From the NCBI GenBank assembly GCA_017960525.1, contig JAGCZA010000001.1, positions 1 to 63,208 of the forward strand: DNA of 63,208 bases. The letters are read 5' to 3'. Every line of letters starts with the position of its first letter. Position 1 is the first letter of the stretch. Source of the DNA: Prevotella sp. GTDB taxonomy: Bacteria > Bacteroidota > Bacteroidia > Bacteroidales > Bacteroidaceae. A program made the translations under genes and the position numbers. Under the pieces are notes generated by a model. The model made no database searches and was not told the DNA's origin. It saw only the letters and a list, made by a program, of their open reading frames with translations. Of the stretch, positions 51,102-59,146 are shown piece after piece.

Positions 51102-51727
51102 TTATGATGAAAACAAGGAACAGCGGAATGGTATGAGTGTCGAGCCGTTTACAGTAAATTCTACTATTAATGTGGATGAGAGAGGATGGGCAGACCATAT
51201 ATTAGACATCACATCTGTTGTATTACCCTGGAAAAGACAATCTATGTGATGCCGAGTAAGTTCGACGTTGAATTTGAAGTGCCAACCACCAGCATGTCAT
51301 TCCGTCACGAAGGTGGCCAGGAAAAAGAGTTCACCTTCACAAGTAATATTTGACCCATACCATCAACGTGGAGAAAGGTAGTGCACCCACTGACTATTAC
51401 CTTGACGTAACGCCCAACGCACTGGCAGAAATACCTTCTGAAGGCACTACCAGCACGTTTACGGTAAACAGTAATACCACGTGGCAGGTCTTTGGCGAGA
51501 CCGACTGGTGCCATCTGACTGGCAGCACGTCAACGACAGGCAATGGCAGCGTGACCCTCACCGTCGATGCCAACACGAATACGGAGCCGCGCTTTACCAC
51601 CATTTCCTTCTACTCAAAAGACGCAGAGCCAGTCTACATCAATGTGACACAGAAGGGCTATGAAGGCTCCGAGCCAGACCAGGGCGACAATGGTACACCC
51701 ACGTTGGCCAGGCGGAAGAAAGATTGA
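51102..51727 (+). pseudogene. Broken BACON-like domain protein
   Basis: Three consecutive fragments lie in different frames: SVEPFTVNSTINVDERGWAD (about 51135-51240), MPSKFDVEFEVP...MSFRHEGGQEKEFTFTSNI (51250-51352) and a BACON-like domain (51350-51727; FTVNSNTTWQVFGETDWCHL, TISFYSKDAEPVYINVTQKG). BACON domains are about 80-90 residues and occur in Bacteroidetes surface and secreted proteins. The fragments read as a single gene broken by frameshifts and lacking a signal peptide. The ORF from 51350 has only a TTG start, so expression is doubtful. Confidence 0.5.
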
Positions 51728-51798
51728 TTTTTGTCAAGGAAATTTCAATAAAAGAAAGAAAACGCTCTGAATCAAGCAATTGTAAACACTAAAAGCAG

Positions 51799-51806
51799 TA
51801 CCTTTG
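51799..51806 (+). promoter_or_regulatory. -7 element for the winged-helix protein
   Basis: TACCTTTG followed by CAGCG, 48 bases before the ATG. A TTG 16 bp upstream (51780-51782) is closer than usual for -33. Confidence 0.55.
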
Positions 51807-51854
51807 CAGCGCAATTGATTAATTGAACTTCAATAGTATTAATTTTTAGTAATC

Positions 51855-52166
51855 ATGGCAAAGAAAGAAGCTACAACGAAGAAGGCTGCCGAGGTCGAGG
51901 TAAAAGAGACCGCAGCCAAGAAGTCAACCACAACAAAGAAGGCTGCACCCAAGGCTAAGGCCGCAGCAGCCATCAACGCCGAGAACGTAGGCTTCAAGGC
52001 AGGAGATGTTTATCAGGCACTGGCAGCAGCCGAGAAGGCCCTCTCTGTGAAAGAGATTGCAGACGCTGCAAAGATTTCTGAGGTGGAGACACTTCTTGGT
52101 ATCGGCTGGCTTTTCAAGGAGGGCAAGCTGAACGCAACAGAAGACAACAAGGTTGCACTGGCATAA
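51855..52166 (+). CDS. Winged-helix DNA-binding protein with Lys/Ala-rich tail (DUF2582-type)
   Basis: A 103-residue protein in two parts. Residues 1-40 are Lys/Ala/Thr-rich (TTKKAAPKAKAAAA), a histone H1-like disordered tail expected to bind DNA. Residues about 45-103 (NVGFKAGDVYQALAAAEKAL; SVKEIADAAKISEVETLLGI; GWLFKEGKLNATEDNKVALA) form a small winged helix of the DUF2582 type found in Bacteroidetes. Probable nucleoid-associated role. An intrinsic terminator follows. Confidence 0.85.
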   Translation: MAKKEATTKKAAEVEVKETAAKKSTTTKKAAPKAKAAAAINAENVGFKAGDVYQALAAAEKALSVKEIADAAKISEVETLLGIGWLFKEGKLNATEDNKVALA

Positions 52167-52200
52167 CAAGCCAAGAGCAGACTGACAATTTCTAAGACTG

Positions 52201-52257
52201 AACGATTTACGATTTGGCTGCGCGTTCTGCTACGACCAATCGTAAATCGTTTTCTTT
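52201..52257 (+). terminator. Intrinsic terminator with heptamer arms
   Basis: AACGATTTACGATTTGG (52201-52217) pairs with CCAATCGTAAATCGTT (52236-52251), with one unpaired base, and is followed by a T-rich run. Each arm is two 7-nt repeats (ACGATTT twice; ATCGTAA/ATCGTTT), the same building style as the coding-region elements. Confidence 0.8.
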
Positions 52258-52269
52258 TGTATTCAGAAA

Positions 52270-52599
52270 GTGTACGAACAGCATATACTGCAAATTCTGT
52301 CCGACGTAGGCAAGAAGGGCATCAGCGTGTCGCTTCTGGCCAGGCACGTCTACAATATGAGCATCACGCTGTTCTCAAAGCCCGACTTCGACGATGTGTT
52401 CCGAGAGGTGCGCAACTTTGTGCTGCGCAACACACGCTCGAAGAAAGGACTGCTGGAGCACGCCAGCCGCTGGGGCTACTACTGCCTGAACGCCAAGGGT
52501 ATGGCCATGATGCGCCAATCGTTTGCAAGCGAAGAAGCAGCTGCAGACAGCGAAAAGACTGAGGACTCGCTGCAGCTCTCACTTGATTTCACCTCCTGA
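52270..52599 (+). CDS. Conserved Bacteroidales hypothetical protein, 109 aa
   Basis: A soluble protein beginning with GTG at 52270 (MYEQHILQILSDVGKKGISV); no ATG fits until residue 35. ISVSLLARHVYNMSITLF and LLEHASRWGYYCLNAKG are blocks I associate with a conserved unnamed Bacteroidales family, helical and possibly winged-helix-like. The C-terminus is acidic (EEAAADSEKTEDSLQLSLDF). It follows the terminator directly and converges on the M61 gene, leaving 13 bases. Confidence 0.7.
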   Translation: MYEQHILQILSDVGKKGISVSLLARHVYNMSITLFSKPDFDDVFREVRNFVLRNTRSKKGLLEHASRWGYYCLNAKGMAMMRQSFASEEAAADSEKTEDSLQLSLDFTS

Positions 52600-52612
52600 G
52601 CATAGCGGCTCT

Positions 52613-54139
52613 CTATTCATACAGGTTCATTGCCTTGAGGAAAGCCTGCTGTTGAAGGTTGGGATGAGCCACCCGGCGAATAGCATTATTCTCAGAGTCA
52701 ATATAGAGTCCGGCCTCTCGCAGATAGCTGTCATAGTCTATATCGGCCGTGGTATCCACCAAGCGGCGGAGTTCCGTCATCGGCTGCCCTGCCACCTCCT
52801 CGGCCACTTTCCAAAACTCTTCTTCAGTAAAACCGCGCTGCAACTCCTTATAGTAGCGGTTATAGAGCAGCCGCATCACATCGTCGAGCGAATGGCGCTG
52901 CCCTGTCTTACGGCGGATATCAATATCGAAGAGCAGTCCAATTATCGGTCCTTTAAAGTAGTAACTGATACGCACGTCGCGGGAGTTCTCGTCATCGTTC
53001 ATAAAGTTCAGCCAGATGTCATAGCTGCTTTGCCGGAGGCTCATGTGCCGCTGCCCCTCATAAGGTGCATACAGTTGGAAATAGGTGGAGAGGAGTTCCA
53101 ACGCCTCTTCGGGGGTAGCGATGCCGGCATTTCGCAACAGCCGGAACTCATAGTAGCACGTCAATCCCTCGCTCACCCAAAGCAATGGCGTAATGGCCTC
53201 ACGGTTGTAGTCGATAGGCCACAACTCAGCCGGACGGAAGCACTTGACATTATAAAGGTGGAAATACTCGTGAGCCACGAAAGCGAGGAATTTCACATGC
53301 GCCCGCCGCGACTTGAAGTGATAGGTGCCATCGGTATAGCAGGCCTGCGAGTTCAGGTGCTCCAGTCCGCCACTTCCTGCCCCCATGTGTATCAGGCAAT
53401 AATTGTCGTAGGGCACATCACCCATCATTTGCGTTGCAGCACTGACAATTCTGCGGAAATCCCTTTCCAGTCCTATCTCCTCCGCTCCTTCTGGTGTCTC
53501 CAAGGCGAACTCGTAGGCGTGCCCCTCGTGGTCAAACCGGCTGACATAGAAAATGCCCAATAACAGCGGGGAGTCGTAGAGCACGTCAAAGTCGGGGGCT
53601 GTAAATGTCTTTTCATCGCCTGCATGCGGCTTCATGCCTGTTGCTATATGCTGCCAGTTTGACGGCATATCGAAAGAGACTGTGACGGGATGGAATGTCT
53701 CGCCGTCAACATGCATGAACACCCCGGCAGGTGCGACGAAAGCGATATTGTGCTCCACCCTACTGGACGCCACGTCACGGTGATTGGCATAGACACGATA
53801 GTCCACCTGCACCTGCCGCTGCCCGTCGAGGGAGATACGCCAGCGGTTCATACCTTCCTTCCGCCAAGCGACAGGCTGTCCCTGGGCATCCTTTGCAACA
53901 AAATCGCACAAGTGCTTGGGAAAGTTCAGTATTTCATAGTACCCAGGCGTCCACACAGGCATGTTCAGAACCAGTTCCTGACCGTCGCTCTCGCCGTGCA
54001 CCGTATAGTCAAGCCTGACGTTCAGATAGTGGTTCACGGTGTCAAGGCCGACTGTGTAACGCATCTCATAGTTTGTCTTTGCCCCAGCGCTCAACATGAG
54101 CAGTTGTACGAGGAGCAGCAATCCTATTTTTACTCTCAT
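52613..54139 (-). CDS. M61 family peptidase (glycyl aminopeptidase-like)
   Basis: A 508-residue exported protein with signal peptide (MRVKIGLLLLVQLLMLSAGA). The N-terminal beta domain (about 25-215) is followed by the thermolysin-like domain. AHEYFHLYNVKCFRP gives HExxH (H290, E291, H294), and LLWVSEGLTCYYE supplies the third zinc ligand (E324). GAGSGGLEHLNSQ is the conserved block before it. The C-terminal PDZ domain of longer M61 members (about 600 residues) appears to be missing. It is transcribed from its own promoter, divergent from thrC. Confidence 0.9.
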   Translation of the reverse strand: MRVKIGLLLLVQLLMLSAGAKTNYEMRYTVGLDTVNHYLNVRLDYTVHGESDGQELVLNMPVWTPGYYEILNFPKHLCDFVAKDAQGQPVAWRKEGMNRWRISLDGQRQVQVDYRVYANHRDVASSRVEHNIAFVAPAGVFMHVDGETFHPVTVSFDMPSNWQHIATGMKPHAGDEKTFTAPDFDVLYDSPLLLGIFYVSRFDHEGHAYEFALETPEGAEEIGLERDFRRIVSAATQMMGDVPYDNYCLIHMGAGSGGLEHLNSQACYTDGTYHFKSRRAHVKFLAFVAHEYFHLYNVKCFRPAELWPIDYNREAITPLLWVSEGLTCYYEFRLLRNAGIATPEEALELLSTYFQLYAPYEGQRHMSLRQSSYDIWLNFMNDDENSRDVRISYYFKGPIIGLLFDIDIRRKTGQRHSLDDVMRLLYNRYYKELQRGFTEEEFWKVAEEVAGQPMTELRRLVDTTADIDYDSYLREAGLYIDSENNAIRRVAHPNLQQQAFLKAMNLYE

Positions 54140-54181
54140 TTGATTGTCCGTTTATTTCGTTAGTCCTTATTTAGAGTGATG

Positions 54182-54212
54182 CAAAGATATATCTTTTTTT
54201 CATTTCTCCCAA
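54182..54212 (-). promoter_or_regulatory. Promoter for the M61 peptidase gene
   Basis: On the minus strand TTG (54210-54212) and TATCTTTG (54182-54189) are 20 bp apart, 43 bases before the start. Confidence 0.65.
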
Positions 54213-54230
54213 GGAAACTTTTCAAAAGTA

Positions 54231-54260
54231 TTGTTAAATTAGTTTTTTTTCGTAACTTTG
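54231..54260 (+). promoter_or_regulatory. Promoter for thrC
   Basis: TTG (54231-54233) and TAACTTTG (54253-54260), 19 bp apart, 41 bases before the ATG. Confidence 0.68.
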
Positions 54261-54300
54261 CAGCCAGAAATGAATTAGCAACAAAAAAACATATAAGAGT

Positions 54301-55620
54301 ATGCAGTACTACAGCACCAACCATCAGGCTCCCCTGGCCAGCCTGCGCAAGGCCGTTGTGAAGGGACTGGCCGAAGACCGGGGGCTTTATATGCCCGAAA
54401 CGATTCACCGTCTGCCAAAGGCGTTCCTCGACGACCTGCCCGGCATGGGCTTCCGCGACATCGCGTTCAATGTGGCTGCCAATTTCTTTGGCGATGACGT
54501 AGACCTCGACAGTCTGCAGGACTTGGTCTACGACACCCTCTCATTTGACTGCCCCGTGGTGCATGTCGACGACAACATCTACTCGCTGGAACTCTTCCAC
54601 GGTCCCACGCTGGCCTTCAAGGATGTTGGCGCACGCTTTATGGCCCGTCTGCTACAGTACTTCATCAGAGAGGAGCGCCGCGAGAAGACGGTAAACGTGC
54701 TCGTGGCCACCAGCGGCGACACGGGTTCGGCCGTGGCCAACGGCTTCCTGGGCGTCGAGGGCATCCACGTCTACGTGCTCTACCCCAAGGGGAAGGTCAG
54801 CCCCATACAGGAGTGCCAGTTCACCACCCTGGGGAAGAACATCACGGCCATCGAGGTCGACGGTGTGTTCGACGACTGCCAGCGGCTGGTGAAGAGCGCC
54901 TTTATGGACGATGAGCTGAACCGCCACATGCAGCTCACCTCGGCCAACAGCATCAACGTGGCCCGCTTCCTGCCCCAAGCTTTCTACTACTTTAATGCGG
55001 TGGCACAAATCGAAAATCGGAAATCAATTGTGATGTGCGTGCCCAGCGGCAATTTCGGCAACATCTGCGCAGCCCTCTTCGGCCACGCTATGGGCATGCC
55101 CGTCAAGCGTTTTATCGCCGCCAACAATGCCAACGACGTCTTCTACAACTACCTACAGACTGGGCGTTACGAGCCGAAGGCCTCCATCCAGACGCTGGCA
55201 AACGCGATGGACGTGGGCGACCCGTCGAACTTCGCACGTATCATCGACCTCTACAGCGAAGGCGGCAAACTCTCAGCAGAGGAGACCCACCAGCGCATCA
55301 CTGCCCTCATCAGCGGTGCCACCTACTCAGACGAGCAAATCAAGGAAACCATGCGCCAGTGCTACAAGGAGACGGGCTACATCCTCGACCCGCACGGCGC
55401 TTGCGGCTACCGCGCCCTGAAGGAGCAGCTGCAGCCGGGCGAAGTGGGCGTGTTCTGCGAGACGGCACATCCCGCCAAGTTCAAAGAGAAGGTGGACGAC
55501 ATCCTGGGCATCGACGTAGAGATTCCCGAGCGGCTGGCCGCCTTTATGAGGGGCGAGAAGCAGAGCGTGCCCATGAGCAAGGACTTCGCCGACTTCAAGG
55601 CATACCTGATGAAACAATGA
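54301..55620 (+). CDS. thrC: Threonine synthase
   Basis: A 439-residue PLP enzyme converting O-phosphohomoserine to threonine. The Lys that binds PLP is K107 in GPTLAFKDVGARF. ATSGDTGSAVANGFLG and CVPSGNFGNICAALFGHAMG are the phosphate-binding and glycine-loop motifs. Length is normal. Just before CVPSGNFG the DNA has three 7-nt units (AAATCGA, AAATCGG, AAATCAA; 55008-55028) encoding part of QIENRKSI. The stop overlaps the next gene by ATGA, although that gene is a secreted enzyme. Confidence 0.95.
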   Translation: MQYYSTNHQAPLASLRKAVVKGLAEDRGLYMPETIHRLPKAFLDDLPGMGFRDIAFNVAANFFGDDVDLDSLQDLVYDTLSFDCPVVHVDDNIYSLELFHGPTLAFKDVGARFMARLLQYFIREERREKTVNVLVATSGDTGSAVANGFLGVEGIHVYVLYPKGKVSPIQECQFTTLGKNITAIEVDGVFDDCQRLVKSAFMDDELNRHMQLTSANSINVARFLPQAFYYFNAVAQIENRKSIVMCVPSGNFGNICAALFGHAMGMPVKRFIAANNANDVFYNYLQTGRYEPKASIQTLANAMDVGDPSNFARIIDLYSEGGKLSAEETHQRITALISGATYSDEQIKETMRQCYKETGYILDPHGACGYRALKEQLQPGEVGVFCETAHPAKFKEKVDDILGIDVEIPERLAAFMRGEKQSVPMSKDFADFKAYLMKQ

Positions 55621-57866
55621 ACCGCACCTGTTGCTACAGCAGATGGCTTGCCACGGCCCTGACGGTCGTGGCAGCTGTCTTTTCGGCCTATGCCGCCTAC
55701 GTGCCCCGCGACGTGGTGTGGACCACGCAGAGCCGCAACAGCAGCGAGTCGATGCCCTGCGGCGGCTGCGACATCGGTCTCAACGTGTGGGTGGAAGGGG
55801 GCGACTTGCTCTTCTACGCCCAGCAGAGCGGTTGGTTCGACGAGAACAATACGCTCCTGAAGGCAGGCCGCTGGCGCCTCCGAGTGGACGGCCAGCCCTT
55901 CAACGGCAGCGACTTCGAGCAACGGCTGTGCCTCGACGAGGGCTGTATATATATAAGAGGTGGAGGTATCGAGGTGCGGCTGTGGGTCGACGTGGAGCAG
56001 CCCGTGGTGTTTGTTGCGTTGGTAACGCGACATACGAGACGGGCGGTGCTGAGTTACGAGAGTTGGCGCTACCGCGACCGGCCCGTCACCAAGGCCGAGT
56101 GCCAGCAGTGCTCCTACAAATGGCTTATCCCCAAGGACTGCACCACCTTTGCCGACAGCATCGAGGCAAACGGCAACTCCCTGGCCTTCACCCATAAGAA
56201 CCGCACGGAGACGGTCTTCGACTTCACTGTCAGCCGTGAGCACCTCGATGCCATTAAGGACAGCCTCTACAACCCCATCGGCGGGTTGCTTATGAAAGGG
56301 ATGATGCACGCGCCTGGCTTCCAGTTTGCAGGCACGAGTAAGGGAGAATATGCGGGCACCGACTATCAAGCGTGGAACTTTTCGTGCGACAACCTGCGCT
56401 CCTCCGCCATCATCATCGACCTGCGCTATCTGCGCCACCATCTCTACGAAGACACGATGGTCGACGGATGCGGCACCGTAGCCCCATACGCTTTCCCAAC
56501 CATAAAAAGCAGCGTCTCACGTAAGCGCAGCGCCAAATGGTGGCACCAGTACTGGCAGCGCAGTTGGATAGTGACCGACAACAAGGAGGCCGCCACGATG
56601 GTGCGCAACTACGAACTGATGCGCTATATGCTGGGCTGCAACGCTCGTGGCGAGTGGCCCACGAAGTTCAACGGCGGACTGTTCACCTTCGACCCCGTCT
56701 ATGTCGACTCCACGACGGCCTTCACTCCCGACTACCGCAAGTGGGGCGGCGGCACGATGACGGCACAGAACCAGCGGCTGGTCTACTGGCCGCTGCTGAA
56801 GAACGGCGACTACGACGTGCTGCAACCACAGATAGACACCTACCGTCGTATGCTGCCCAACGCCATCGCCCGCACACGCCACTACTGGGGTCACGACGGC
56901 GCGTCGTTTACTGAGCAGATAGAGAACTTCGGCCTGCCAAACCCTGCCGAATACGGCAAGCACAAGGAGGGCGACGACCTGGGCGTGGAGCGCAACGCCT
57001 GGTTGGAGTATGAGTGGGACACGGCCCTGGAGTTCGCATTGATGGAGAGTTTAGGGTTGAGAGATGAGAGTTTAGAGTTGAGAGACGAGGGGTCGGGGCT
57101 TGCTGCTGAGATTTTGCGCTTCTTCGATGAGCACTACCGATGGCAGGCGAAGAAGTTGGGGGCGAAAGACTTGGACGAGAACGGACACCTCATCATCTAC
57201 CCGGGGTCGGCTTGCGAGACCTATAAGATGGCCTACAACCCGTCGAGCACTATCGCCGCCCTGCGTACCGTGGCGGCTGCCGTCGGCGACACGGCATTGC
57301 TGAGTCGTCTGCCAGAACTGCCACTTACAACAACCGCCCAAGGCGACACCTGCATCGCCCCCGCCGTAGCCTGGGCAAGGGTGCAGAACACAGAGACGCC
57401 GCAACTCTACCCCGTATGGCCCTGGCGCATCTACAGCGTGGGCCGGCCAGGCATTGACATCGCACGCAACACCTACTGGAAAGACCCGCACGCACTCGCC
57501 ATGCGCAGCACAAAGGGCTGGAAGCAGGACAACATCTGGGCCGCTTGCCTCGGACTGACCGACGAAGCGCAGCGGCTGAACCTGGAGAAACTCTCCGACG
57601 GCCCCTACCGCTTCACGGCCTTCTACGACCCTGGCTTCGACTGGGCGCCCGACCACAACCGTGGCGGAGCCGGCATGGTGGGCCTGCAGGAAATGCTGTT
57701 GCAGGAGACCCCCGACGGCCAACCCATCCTCTTCCCCGCCTGGCCCCGCCAGTGGAACTGCCGTTTCCGCCTCCACACCCTCAGTGGCCGCACCATAGAA
57801 GCCGCCATCACCAATGGCGTCATTACCACAACAGAAAACCAAGCCACAAAAACCTTGCACAGATGA
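55617..57866 (+). CDS. DUF5703-domain protein, probable secreted glycosidase
   Basis: A 749-residue exported protein from the ATG at 55617 (MNRTCCYSRWLATALTVVAA). The N-terminal domain (YVPRDVVWTTQSRNSSESMPCGG; GDLLFYAQQSGWFDENN) is the DUF5703 type. The middle and C-terminal parts (WWHQYWQRSW; RYMLGCNARGEWPTKFNGGLF; NRGGAGMVGLQEMLLQE) resemble the (alpha/alpha)6 barrel of GH95-like enzymes. It is likely a glycosidase of unknown substrate. Residues 477-491 are a heptapeptide repeat (ESLGLRD ESLELRD E) encoded by 7-nt DNA units. It overlaps thrC by four bases. Confidence 0.85.
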   Translation: MNRTCCYSRWLATALTVVAAVFSAYAAYVPRDVVWTTQSRNSSESMPCGGCDIGLNVWVEGGDLLFYAQQSGWFDENNTLLKAGRWRLRVDGQPFNGSDFEQRLCLDEGCIYIRGGGIEVRLWVDVEQPVVFVALVTRHTRRAVLSYESWRYRDRPVTKAECQQCSYKWLIPKDCTTFADSIEANGNSLAFTHKNRTETVFDFTVSREHLDAIKDSLYNPIGGLLMKGMMHAPGFQFAGTSKGEYAGTDYQAWNFSCDNLRSSAIIIDLRYLRHHLYEDTMVDGCGTVAPYAFPTIKSSVSRKRSAKWWHQYWQRSWIVTDNKEAATMVRNYELMRYMLGCNARGEWPTKFNGGLFTFDPVYVDSTTAFTPDYRKWGGGTMTAQNQRLVYWPLLKNGDYDVLQPQIDTYRRMLPNAIARTRHYWGHDGASFTEQIENFGLPNPAEYGKHKEGDDLGVERNAWLEYEWDTALEFALMESLGLRDESLELRDEGSGLAAEILRFFDEHYRWQAKKLGAKDLDENGHLIIYPGSACETYKMAYNPSSTIAALRTVAAAVGDTALLSRLPELPLTTTAQGDTCIAPAVAWARVQNTETPQLYPVWPWRIYSVGRPGIDIARNTYWKDPHALAMRSTKGWKQDNIWAACLGLTDEAQRLNLEKLSDGPYRFTAFYDPGFDWAPDHNRGGAGMVGLQEMLLQETPDGQPILFPAWPRQWNCRFRLHTLSGRTIEAAITNGVITTTENQATKTLHR
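57045..57089 (+). repeat. In-frame heptamer array in DUF5703 gene
   Basis: Six 7-nt units (GAGAGTT, TAGGGTT, GAGAGAT, GAGAGTT, TAGAGTT, GAGAGAC), so a 21-nt super-period. Translated ESLGLRD ESLELRD. It is the 5'-arm type of the KSLN family; no complementary 3' arm was found. Confidence 0.8.
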
Positions 57867-58054
57867 TTGCCGCCTCACAACCAGACGGGTTTGCCTCTAC
57901 GCTGTCAAATGGTGAAGGAGAGAGCGGAAACGGTAACAATGCCCTTGGCCGCAAGCCAAGCAGCATTTGGAACGACGAAAAGACTTTGAGGATTAACCTC
58001 AAATGATAAGCAAAAACTGGTGGCGGAGTGTTGTGATGACGCGCCGCCACTCAT
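57867..58054. other. Gap between convergent DUF5703 and mutY genes
   Basis: No gene recognised in these 188 bases. Two small hairpins are visible: TGAGG-ATTAA-CCTCA (57988-58002) and GTGGCGG...CCGCCAC (58020-58050). Either could help terminate transcription, but neither has a clear U-tract. Confidence 0.4.
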
Positions 58055-59146
58055 CTAACTCGGCCGACAATCGGATTCAGGCAGCAACTGCAGGAGCCGC
58101 TCTATGAGGCGGGGGAGGGCGTAGTGGACGAGGTCTGCTTCGCGTACCCATAGGTAGTCGGCGGGGAGAGGGGGGCGGCTGTCGGTTTCCAGAAGATAGA
58201 AGTTGGCCAAGAGCACTTGGTGGGTCAGCACGTGGCGCACGGGCGAATGGGGTGTAAGCAAGGTCAAATGGCCCTTGTCGCCTGTCACTCCCAACTTGTC
58301 ACTTATCACTTCTCCCTTGTCACTTAACACGGGTTCCCACAGCCCTTGCCAAATGTCGCCAGGGCCACGGCGATGGATAGCAGTAAAGCCCTGGCAGCGG
58401 ATATATACATAGTCCAGACGGCGTTCCTTGACCTTCAGTTTCTTCAGTTTGACGGGCAACTCCCCCACCCTGCCCTCGCGAAAGGCCACACACGTCTCCT
58501 GTAAGGGACAATCGGTGCAGCGTGGTGACTGGGGCACACATTGCGTTGCGCCAAAGTCCATAATGGCTTGGTTGTAAAGGGAAGTCCCCTCCGACCTCCC
58601 CCCTGAGGGGAGGCCTTTATTTGTGGTGTCGGCAAAGGGCAGCAGGTCTTGGGCCAGCAGGGCGAACTCCTTTTTCCCTTCTGTGGTGTTGATGGGCGTG
58701 GCGATGCCGAAATAGCGGGCAAGCACGCGATAGACATTGCCGTCGACCACAGCGGCGGGCAGTCCGAAGGCAAACGAGGCAATGGCCGCCGCCGTATAGT
58801 CGCCCACGCCCTTCAGCGAGCGCAAGCCATCCAGCGTGCGGGGGAATCCGCCCATCTGAACCACCTGACGGGCAGCAAAGAGCAGATTGCGGGCACGGCT
58901 GTAGTAGCCCAGTCCCTGCCACTCGCGGAGCACTTCGTCCTCGGTGGCCTGCGCCAACTGCTCGACGGTGGGCCACCGCTGCATAAAGCGCTGCCAGTAG
59001 TCCCACCCCTGCTTCACCTGGGTCTGCTGGAGGATGACCTCGGAAAGCCAGATGGCATAAGGGTCGCTGGTTTCGCGCCACGGCATCTGTCGGCCGTTGT
59101 CGCGAAACCAGCGTAAGAGTTCCTGCGCGAAACCACTAATTGCCAT
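58055..59146 (-). CDS. mutY: A/G-specific adenine glycosylase (with two repeat-derived inserts)
   Basis: A 363-residue MutY that removes A mispaired with 8-oxoG. Visible parts: E36 in WLSEVILQQTQV, helix-hairpin-helix LKGVGDYTAAAIASFAF (D116 at the turn), catalytic D135 in VVDGNVYRVLARYFG, and the Fe-S cysteines C203, C210, C213 and C219. The C-terminal NUDIX-like domain recognises 8-oxoG. Residues about 177-191 (KGLPSGGRSEGTSLY) are encoded by a 45-nt palindrome, between LPFADTTN and NQAIMDFGA. Residues about 273-296 (SDKGEVI SDKLGVT GDKGHLT) come from 7-nt repeats before RHVLTHQ. The start overlaps the upstream gene's 3' end by 11 bases. Confidence 0.94.
   Translation of the reverse strand: MAISGFAQELLRWFRDNGRQMPWRETSDPYAIWLSEVILQQTQVKQGWDYWQRFMQRWPTVEQLAQATEDEVLREWQGLGYYSRARNLLFAARQVVQMGGFPRTLDGLRSLKGVGDYTAAAIASFAFGLPAAVVDGNVYRVLARYFGIATPINTTEGKKEFALLAQDLLPFADTTNKGLPSGGRSEGTSLYNQAIMDFGATQCVPQSPRCTDCPLQETCVAFREGRVGELPVKLKKLKVKERRLDYVYIRCQGFTAIHRRGPGDIWQGLWEPVLSDKGEVISDKLGVTGDKGHLTLLTPHSPVRHVLTHQVLLANFYLLETDSRPPLPADYLWVREADLVHYALPRLIERLLQLLPESDCRPS
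58263..58332 (-). repeat. Ten-unit heptamer array in mutY
   Basis: On the plus strand the bases read as ten consecutive 7-nt units of NTCACTT type (for example GTCACTT at 58298 and 58319, ATCACTT at 58305), more degenerate toward 58263. On the coding strand this yields 7-residue repeats SDKGEVI, SDKLGVT, GDKGHLT. No inverted arm. Confidence 0.85.
58575..58619 (-). repeat. 45-nt palindromic insert in mutY
   Basis: Its ends are TAAAGG and CCTTTA. Inside are GAAGTCCCCTC and GAGGGGAGGCC, largely complementary. At 45 nt it is exactly 15 codons and lies between two conserved MutY blocks. Confidence 0.8.

Noticed and set aside
55035-55616. Long upstream extension of the DUF5703 gene through thrC
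   Set aside because: It overlaps the conserved thrC coding sequence in another frame and lies before a clear signal peptide at 55617.
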